Shown here: piece after piece, positions 57,929 to 64,000 of the stretch
Numbering within the stretch: the first letter of the stretch is position 1
Layout: each line of letters begins with the position of its first letter
Assembly: GCA_022559985.1 (NCBI GenBank)
Contig: JAFJTR010000110.1
Location: 1 to 64,000, forward strand
DNA: 64,000 bases
Reading direction: 5' to 3'
DNA from: Parastagonospora avenae f. sp. tritici 18332-5
Lineage: Eukaryota; Ascomycota; Dothideomycetes; Pleosporales; Phaeosphaeriaceae
The notes under the pieces: model-generated
What the model saw: only the letters and a program-made list of their open reading frames with translations
The model's database searches: none
What the model was told of the DNA's origin: nothing
Translations under genes and position numbers: made by a program

Positions 57929-58933
57929 GGTTGCGATGCGATTGTGCTGGCCGTGTCGTGTGGGCGCGTCTGCTAATTTATGGCGGGGTCTAACTTTTGC
58001 CATTGACTCACCCCGCCATGGACGCACCAAGGATCATCGTTTTTCCTTCCGACCTTCATCGCAACCTCGATGACTGTTGCTACGCCCTGCTTCGTATACA
58101 CACTCATCAGGAAGGTCAACCCGCCTATGACTCTTGAATGCAATTGAGCCAGAGATCCGCGTCGAGATGTAGCTCACCGGTACGAGCATGACGTCCGCAG
58201 AAAGCATGTCTACACTATTTTCCACCAACACCGCAGCAGTCCAGTGGCAGCAATATATGCTCGTGTGACTCTGATGCTTCCTTCAGGATTCACGAAGTAA
58301 TTCTTGTCGTCTCGATTTCAAATCACGCATCTTTGTCAATCTTTCCTATTCGTCCACTGTTTCAATCCCACCAAACATTTTGCATTGCCCAGTAAATCCT
58401 TCCAAGAGATTCCGCGTCTCAGGCACGTCGGATGCTGCCGATTCCTAACGGCCCGTCAGGGTACCTCACGATGATTCTTTCCTTTGCAAGTCAAGTGCAT
58501 CTCCTTGGGACATTGACAATTTCAGTCCCACACGGTCTACAAAGTGTCGTCCTAGCATCGCGCGCAATATCGCGCCTCAGCGACAACATCTCGAGTGCAC
58601 ATAAAGACAACCACCGCTGGAGATGAACACGTCTAGCCAGCCAGCGAAAGTCTGCCTTGCAAACCATCGATTCGTGGAGTGGCACCCGGGCCGCATGCCT
58701 GACACACCCTCAGTCGCAACCCGGATACCAAGATCCCACACTCCCAAGAGTGGCATGGCGCCACAATATGAGTGTTTCAGTATATGCGCAAACAGTACGA
58801 TGAAGAAAGCCTCAGTACTTACTGAGGCAAATATCGTGTTCCGCATCACTTGGCTGCTTTTATACAACTGCTGCTGGTCCCCAGAATTCACGTCATCGCG
58901 AAACTCACACTCATTCCAAATTGCTGCAAGACG
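57929..58933. other. Divergent intergenic stretch, 1.0 kb
   Basis: It separates the lysyl-tRNA synthetase gene (leftward) from the membrane protein gene (rightward) and must hold both promoters. I see no coding sequence or repeat. Confidence 0.45.
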
Positions 58934-59854
58934 ATGGCGAACTTCCGCCTCGCCACATCATGGCTTCTCCTAACTGTCCTTACCGTTGTCACCGCCCAAG
59001 AAACATACACAAATGCCGCGTGCATATCCGCTACACCGGCCATGAACGCATGTGCTCAGCGATGGGACTCGATACGCACTGAATGGTACCTCATCCTGTC
59101 TCGTCCTATCTCTCCCCCACTGACTCACCTCCACAGCACAAAATCAAACACCCTCAACACCGTCTGGCCTGGCCCTTGTGAATGCGCATACTTCGCGAAC
59201 GACCTCCCCTGCTTCGACGACCAAGCCCTCTGCGCCGAGCAAGTCTGGACGCAAGTTCCGCAATGGTTCCGGGACGGTGTGAGCAGCTGCTTGATGAAAG
59301 ACAGTTCATTTACCGTCCGCGCCGCCCTGGGAAACGCGAGTGGGGCTATGGGAAATCCATTCTCGGTGCCAGATCTGCCTGGAAAGTTGACGAGGGCGGT
59401 GGATGCGGGGATCGCGAGTGCAACAAGCACACCTGCGCGGACGGGTGCGAGCGCGATCTTACCAAGCGCTACGAGCGCCGTGTCACAAGAAGCGGAGGGA
59501 CTCAGTACTGGTGCAAAAGCAGGCTTTGGTGCAGGCATCGGCGTGGTTGTCGTGGGAATTGCTTTCGCAGCTGTCTTGATTGCACGGTCGCGCCGGCGAA
59601 ATTCTACCAACACAAACTTTGGGGCGCATGATTCAGAGAAGTCGGTGGTTTCGCCCCCCGTAAAGAGAGCGGAGTTGCATGAGCAGGAAAAGAGAGCCGA
59701 GCTGCACGAGCATGTGCAGCCCGCGCCGGTCAACGAAATGCCAGGGACTGAGGAGAGACATGAAATGTGGGTGAGGGCGTCGACGTGGTTGGTCGAGTTG
59801 CCAGCGGACAAGTCTGTTCGGAATTCTGTTCGGAACAGTCGATTGGGAGGTTGA
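58934..59854 (+). CDS. Secreted-type single-pass membrane protein with Cys-rich ectodomain
   Basis: Exons 58934-59085 and 59137-59854 are joined by a 51-bp intron (GTACCT ... CCACAG) and give 289 aa. Residues 1-21 are a signal peptide (LLLTVLTVVTA). The ectodomain has evenly spaced Cys (ACISATPAMNACAQRW, PCECAYFANDLPCFDD, ALCAEQ, SSCLM); splicing creates one further Cys at the junction. A Ser/Thr/Ala-rich stalk and a transmembrane helix (AGIGVVVVGIAFAAVLIA) follow, then a basic stop-transfer RSRRR and a cytosolic tail. The tail includes a short duplication (KRAELHEQE, KRAELHEHV). The layout resembles fungal wall or surface sensors, but I recognise no named family. Confidence 0.8.
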   Translation: MANFRLATSWLLLTVLTVVTAQETYTNAACISATPAMNACAQRWDSIRTEWYLILSRPISPPLTHLHSTKSNTLNTVWPGPCECAYFANDLPCFDDQALCAEQVWTQVPQWFRDGVSSCLMKDSSFTVRAALGNASGAMGNPFSVPDLPGKLTRAVDAGIASATSTPARTGASAILPSATSAVSQEAEGLSTGAKAGFGAGIGVVVVGIAFAAVLIARSRRRNSTNTNFGAHDSEKSVVSPPVKRAELHEQEKRAELHEHVQPAPVNEMPGTEERHEMWVRASTWLVELPADKSVRNSVRNSRLGG

Positions 59855-61289
59855 CCGATACAAAATATAAATAATGAAAAGCGATTAATGTATATAGCTT
59901 GTAGATTCTTGTAAGAATTGCCGCAAGGCTGACCCTGCAGCGCATTCCTTTGCCCGTTGCTAATATTATGTGAGAAATGCCAGGATGACTACCTAACATT
60001 ACAAGTCAGCCCGGCCATACACCTTCATTACTCTTTCAAATGCAGAATCACATGAGCATACCTACATGGAAGCAGCAGCCTTGATCACGTGCGAAGACAG
60101 ACATCGTGTCGTGCCTTCCTCTCAGTGCTGGTACTTTCGACGTCACGCTGGCGCCAAACAACCCTTCCAACATCATCCCTCACCTTGCCATGCCACACCC
60201 GCGATCACTATGATCGGCTATGCAACGTCCCAACCGCTATCGCGCGTAAACGCCCACCATGCCTAAGCGCGAGAAGCCCTTGCACAGAACACCGATCATC
60301 ATCACAGCAAGCATGGAAAACCCGTTGCGGACAATGAGCCTGCGCCGGCAATTAACCATGAACGAATCGCCATGAAGATGGCATCTGCATTGCTGCGATG
60401 CAGGGGCGGCGGAACATTGTCCCAATCATCGCTGGGTGCTTGCAACCCCGCCAAAGGTCTTCATGCAGAGGTATGCGGGTGCAGGAGGAATATGTTGCCT
60501 GCGTTGAAGGGCTGAGTGCAATGGAATACCGGTACTTCGTATTGCGGCGAGGGCTATTTTGATGGCAGGCTGACTGTGCGAATGCAGATCGCAGTGGGTA
60601 CTACGTTGGCTTGGTGGCTGATCGATGCCACACTGGCAACAAATTAGTCAAACCTCAGAGGCGCATCGAGACGCGGACATCACGTCTCGGTCACACTATC
60701 ACGAGCACAGTCGCGCGCGATGGGAATCCGTCGGGTTTTGCAGTGCACGAGAGCCCACGTTATCGAGGTGGCGATGGGGCTGCAGTCGTGGGCGCTTAGA
60801 GTGGTCCCTGGAAAGGCCTGCAGAGACATCACACCAACTGGCGAATCAGAATGCATATCGCCATCGACTTCTCGGACGCTATTCGCCCCGGCCGTCTTGG
60901 GGGCTTCCCTCCCGTCCGACAAGACTTGCATACGCAAACCTTAGTGGTTGACTGCCCCTGTCGAGCCAATATGCTAGTCCAGTGCCTATTCGCTGCATAC
61001 TCCATGCTTCGAAGGCTGACATGCACTGGCTGGTCGAGCTGGCGGCGCCGTTTTGCTCTTCTCATTCGCCTGCATGCTCCATTTGCTCTCTTCGAAGACG
61101 GATCGGTAGCACGAGGCACCTAGAGGCGTCCTGTGCAGCCCATAAGTGCTGATACCCCCCGCCACCGCACGCTGCCGGGTTGCATCGACCACCATCTGAG
61201 CGTGCACTGCTTGACTGACTGCTGTATTGCAAAAGAGAAGGACCCATTCGCACCGTTTCAATATCGCTGTTAACGTTCGCATCGCCGCC
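59855..61289. other. 1.4-kb gene-free stretch
   Basis: No supported gene. The right end is the promoter of the BIM1-like gene. Confidence 0.4.
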
Positions 61290-62132
61290 ATGTTCCGATT
61301 TACCGAGCTTGTATTTGTGGTCGCCAGTTGGTCGCTTGCTTCGGCCCATACCGTGATCGTATATCCCGGCTGGAGAGGAAACAACATCCACACAAACGGA
61401 ACTGTTTCGCCCACAGACCCCAGCATTCCTGCCGGATCGCTTGGAATCAACTACGACAACGGCACATATGGCTTCCCATATGGCATGCAATGGATGTATC
61501 CATGTAGGTTTAGCATTATCGCATATCGTTGGCTAGTCTTGCTAACATCGCAATAGGCGGCGGTATGCCCATGTCGCAAAATCGAACAAAATGGCCCATC
61601 AAGGGCGGTGCGATTTCTATACAGCCAGGATGGTTCCCCGGCCATGCTAGCGCGCAATTCTACTTCAACATGGGCTACGGCAACGAGCCTCTGAACTACT
61701 CGCACTCGATCATGAACTTCGCTATCTCCGGTCCTTCAAACCAGCAATACGAGGGCACCTTCTGTATGCCCCAGGTCCCACTACCGCTTGGTTACGAACC
61801 TAAAGTCGGAGACAATGCTACCATCCAGGTCATTGAGTTGGCGCAGCACGGCGCATCGCTATACAACGTGCGTATCATCTTTCTGAGGCTCATGTGCCTG
61901 TGCTAATACATCATGATAGTGCGTCGATATCACTTTTGCGGAACCACAAGACGTCGAACCAGTCACGCCAGAAAACTGCTTCAACTCGACACAGCCCAGC
62001 CAGAAAATCGGATTCCAGATGCTATACACGACGACAAGTTCGCCGGCGCCACATAACGCCGTCATGAACGCTTACGCATCGATACTCGTACCATTACTGC
62101 TCATCCTCGCGATGTGTTGGACGGGTTTGTAG
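61290..62132 (+). CDS. BIM1/LPMO-like copper-binding protein (X325 type), GPI-anchored
   Basis: Exons 61290-61503, 61557-61867 and 61920-62132 are joined by introns of 53 and 52 bp (GTAGGT ... CAATAG; GTGCGT ... GATAG) and give 245 aa. The signal peptide should end at residue 19, leaving His20 (HTVIVYPGWRGNN) as the mature N-terminus, the first ligand of a copper-binding histidine brace. The MYPCGGGMPMSQNRTKWP segment formed by the first splice is the family's conserved Cys-Gly-Gly block. Four or more Cys and several N-glycosylation sites follow. The C-terminal hydrophobic segment (LVPLLLILAMCW) suggests a GPI anchor. Bim1-type proteins help copper uptake and related X325 proteins bind copper at the cell surface without oxidative cleavage of polysaccharides. 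Confidence 0.9.
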
Positions 62133-62776
62133 AGTAAATTTGGGCTAGGACATGATATTGTGTTTAATTGAGCACATGGAGTTTTGGGCGTCTTTAAGAT
62201 ATCCTCCGGTCTTTTTCATAGCAACTGCGACACTTTTTGGGTTCAGGACTTTCATTACTACTTAGGTATGAGGAGAGAGGAGCTGTAACCATGGTACAAA
62301 AATGTACATTGATCACTTCAGATGTCGCTTTCCAGCTGATCTAACGTGAGATTCTGCTGCGCTGATTCAATAGTGCTGATTTCCTGCATGCACATAATCG
62401 GGGAGCCCAAGAATGTGCTGACAGCCAACGAGTGGATGGCTGAATCCATCACACAGCAATGATTCCCAAATCCCCTAAGCTCACACCCGATTCGGTCGAA
62501 TAGATTTGAAATATCACCACAGTCTAAATCCCAGCGTATCAGTCTAGTGCTGCGAACTATTGTCCACATACGAGTGAGATGTCAAAACCCTCCATGACTC
62601 GCGCTAACGTTAGTGTGTCGCTGCACAGAACTCTTCCCACGCCGCATTCTACGCGCCCACTCTAACCATCCACGATATTGACATTTAAGCGCCCAGCTGG
62701 AGCAAGCCGCACCTTAACTCGACGACGGTAGGTGTGCGACGTCATTGTCGAATCTTTCGATGGCCTAGAACAGGTG
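62133..62776. other. Intergenic stretch
   Basis: No coding sequence recognised. The region upstream of 62777 stays in frame with the SRR1-like gene back to a GTG at 62732, so a short spliced 5' exon cannot be excluded. Confidence 0.4.
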
Positions 62777-63598
62777 ATGGCTGGGCAAAAGGCAAAACCG
62801 CGTGTGAAGAGACGGGAAGTCGAGAGTGAGGATGGGTGGACGGTGATTACGCATGGACTATCCAATCTCAAAGTCGGCGAGAATAAGAAAGAGAAGGGAA
62901 ATGCGAAGGGAGGGAAGAGGAATGTCGCGGGCCAGCTACCGAGGGGTACGGTTAAAGATCTGACGGCGGAGAAATTGGTGGCGGAGTTTGAAATGTTGCA
63001 GGAGCGCTGGAAAAAGAATTCTGTCGCGAGGCAGGTGCAAGACTTATTTGGGAAGAGGGAGAATGTGGTGACGAACGCGGTGTGTATCGGCATCGGCAGC
63101 TTCGCACGAGATTGGGAGCAGAGATGGAGGAGTTTATGGCAGCTTGTGCTTTTTGTAGATGGCGTACGGCTGCTCAGCAAGAACAAGGTCATGAAGAGCT
63201 TCGTGCAGGATCCGGCCTTTACGACTTTGGACATTGAGTTTCTCAAATTGCTCCACATCAAGACGCTGCAGATGGGGATTGAAACGCACATTTCAACCGA
63301 GAGTTTCGTGTTTAGTCCTTTTGTTGATTGGTTCATCCTTCTGCCCACGTTTCTACAGGGCAAAGATCCAGCAGTATATATGGGCAACGAGATCCTAGAC
63401 GACTACACCACATACGCGCAGACAGCGGAGAAAAAGGCGAAACTAGGCGAGTGCAACAACATCGGCGCGACATTCCTCATAGGCCGGGAGAAGCAGAAAC
63501 TAGCCGATTTCGAAGGGCACGCACATGCATTGAACGGAATGGTGGTTTATCTTCAAGAGAAAGATGAGGAAGAGGAAGACAATGAGGAGGGCGATTAA
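62777..63598 (+). CDS. SRR1-like domain protein
   Basis: A 273-aa frame from ATG 62777 (MAGQKAKPRVKRREVES) has the features of SRR1-like proteins: a basic N-terminus, then an AVCIGIGSFARDW block (about 108-120), LVLFVDGVRLL and a segment LDIEFLKLLHIKTLQMG. The C-terminal part has SFVFSPFVDWFILLPTFLQ and ends with a Glu/Asp-rich tail. SRR1 proteins affect circadian regulation in plants and haem or stress metabolism in other eukaryotes; the biochemical activity is not established. Its stop codon TAA overlaps the stop codon of the convergent DJ-1 gene. Confidence 0.85.
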   Translation: MAGQKAKPRVKRREVESEDGWTVITHGLSNLKVGENKKEKGNAKGGKRNVAGQLPRGTVKDLTAEKLVAEFEMLQERWKKNSVARQVQDLFGKRENVVTNAVCIGIGSFARDWEQRWRSLWQLVLFVDGVRLLSKNKVMKSFVQDPAFTTLDIEFLKLLHIKTLQMGIETHISTESFVFSPFVDWFILLPTFLQGKDPAVYMGNEILDDYTTYAQTAEKKAKLGECNNIGATFLIGREKQKLADFEGHAHALNGMVVYLQEKDEEEEDNEEGD

Positions 63599-64000
63599 AC
63601 CGCCCCCCACCGCTCCGCAAACCGATCATCATCCGCATCAACATTGCGCTCGTACTCACTCCTATCTGCCACGAACTGCGCTACCTCCTCGCCAAACACT
63701 TCTGCGATCCACGCGAATGCCAAATCAATGCCTGCAGAAATCCCAGAGCTTGTCCAGATATTGCCGTCAACGACCCAGCGCGCTTTGGGCACCCAGTGCA
63801 CGGCGGGGTGTTTAGCCTTGACCTGTTCGTATTTAGCAAGATGGGATCCTAGGTGATGGGAAGGGAGTGAAAGTACCTCATTAAAAGCCCTCTTATTCGT
63901 CGTCGCCCTCCTCCCATCCAACCACCCCGTCCTCGCCAGAACCTCACTCCCCGTACACACCGTCAATATCCACCCCACCCCTCCCTTCCCCATCTCCAAT
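63595..64000 (-). CDS. DJ-1/PfpI family protein (3' part, runs off the window)
   Basis: The visible part consists of an exon 63822-63595 and an upstream exon from the window edge to 63877, joined by a 54-bp intron (63823-63876, GTACTT ... AACAG). Features are the nucleophile elbow LTVCTGSEVLARTG, then RRATTNKRAF and WTSSGISAGIDLAFAWI, typical of the PfpI/isonitrile-hydratase branch of the DJ-1 superfamily. The N-terminus lies beyond the window. The catalytic Cys is present. Members act as hydratases, glyoxalases or proteases; which applies cannot be told. Confidence 0.85.
   Translation of the reverse strand, partial: LEMGKGGVGWILTVCTGSEVLARTGWLDGRRATTNKRAFNEVLSLPSHHLGSHLAKYEQVKAKHPAVHWVPKARWVVDGNIWTSSGISAGIDLAFAWIAEVFGEEVAQFVADRSEYERNVDADDDRFAERWGAV

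Noticed and set aside
62732..62776. Upstream extension of the SRR1-like gene
   Set aside because: The extension begins with GTG rather than ATG and adds no conserved sequence; a spliced 5' exon is possible but not supported.
1..64000. tRNA, rRNA or CRISPR loci
   Set aside because: No GGTTCGAATCC-type T-loop in a plausible cloverleaf, no rRNA-like block and no regularly spaced identical repeats were found by eye.

Overview
The window comes from a filamentous ascomycete (Pezizomycotina). Protein-coding genes are mostly broken by short introns of 46-86 bp with GT/AG ends and CTAAC-type branch sites. The gene content is typically fungal: a Dpb2-like polymerase epsilon subunit, a NASP/Sim3 histone chaperone, a GH76 GPI protein, a chitin deacetylase with chitin-binding modules, an Ayg1-like hydrolase and a BIM1-like copper protein. 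I lean towards Dothideomycetes, but that is inference. No rRNA, tRNA, CRISPR array or bacterial-type operon is visible.

Layout. 0.5-4.8 kb: 5-oxoprolinase. 5.5-11.3 kb: three broken genes (two F-box-like relatives and a coiled-coil protein with an early amber codon). 12.8-18.2 kb: a compact glycan group made of a GT8-type glycosyltransferase, an acyltransferase-3 membrane protein and a GT32 (Och1-like) glycosyltransferase. 20.0-21.5 kb: a Pro/Gln/Gly-repeat gene split by two solo LTRs whose target duplications are intact. 23.5-25.8 kb: a divergent pair, TIM-barrel enzyme plus UPF0261/Tm-1-like protein. 26.1-27.5 kb: GH76 mannanase of the Dfg5/Dcw1 type. 28.2-34.6 kb: three further decayed loci (a third F-box-like copy, a frameshifted membrane coiled-coil gene, and a 3-kb Glu/Ala/Arg-rich coiled-coil gene with three nonsense codons and a frameshift). 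35.4-37.2 kb: chitin deacetylase. 37.2-41.9 kb: a long gene-free stretch with a recurring degenerate motif. 41.9-45.9 kb: divergent NASP-like chaperone and DPB2. 46.8-49.3 kb: wrecked HET-ankyrin gene. 49.6-51.2 kb: hexokinase. 52.8-55.6 kb: an unknown protein, a short tandem repeat and an Ayg1-like hydrolase. 55.8-57.9 kb: lysyl-tRNA synthetase with seven introns. 58.9-64 kb: a single-pass membrane protein, a BIM1-like protein, an SRR1-like protein and the 3' part of a DJ-1/PfpI gene.

Two themes stand out. Intact housekeeping genes lie between loci broken by single events while most of the reading frame is still legible, so decay looks recent. Five of nine in-frame stops in those loci are TAG, four of them where a C-to-T change from CAG (Gln) is the simplest explanation. 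The other theme is the number of surface or secretory genes: GT8, GT32, acyltransferase, GH76, chitin deacetylase, BIM1-like and a type I membrane protein. All splice sites and products were read by eye and no database search was possible.
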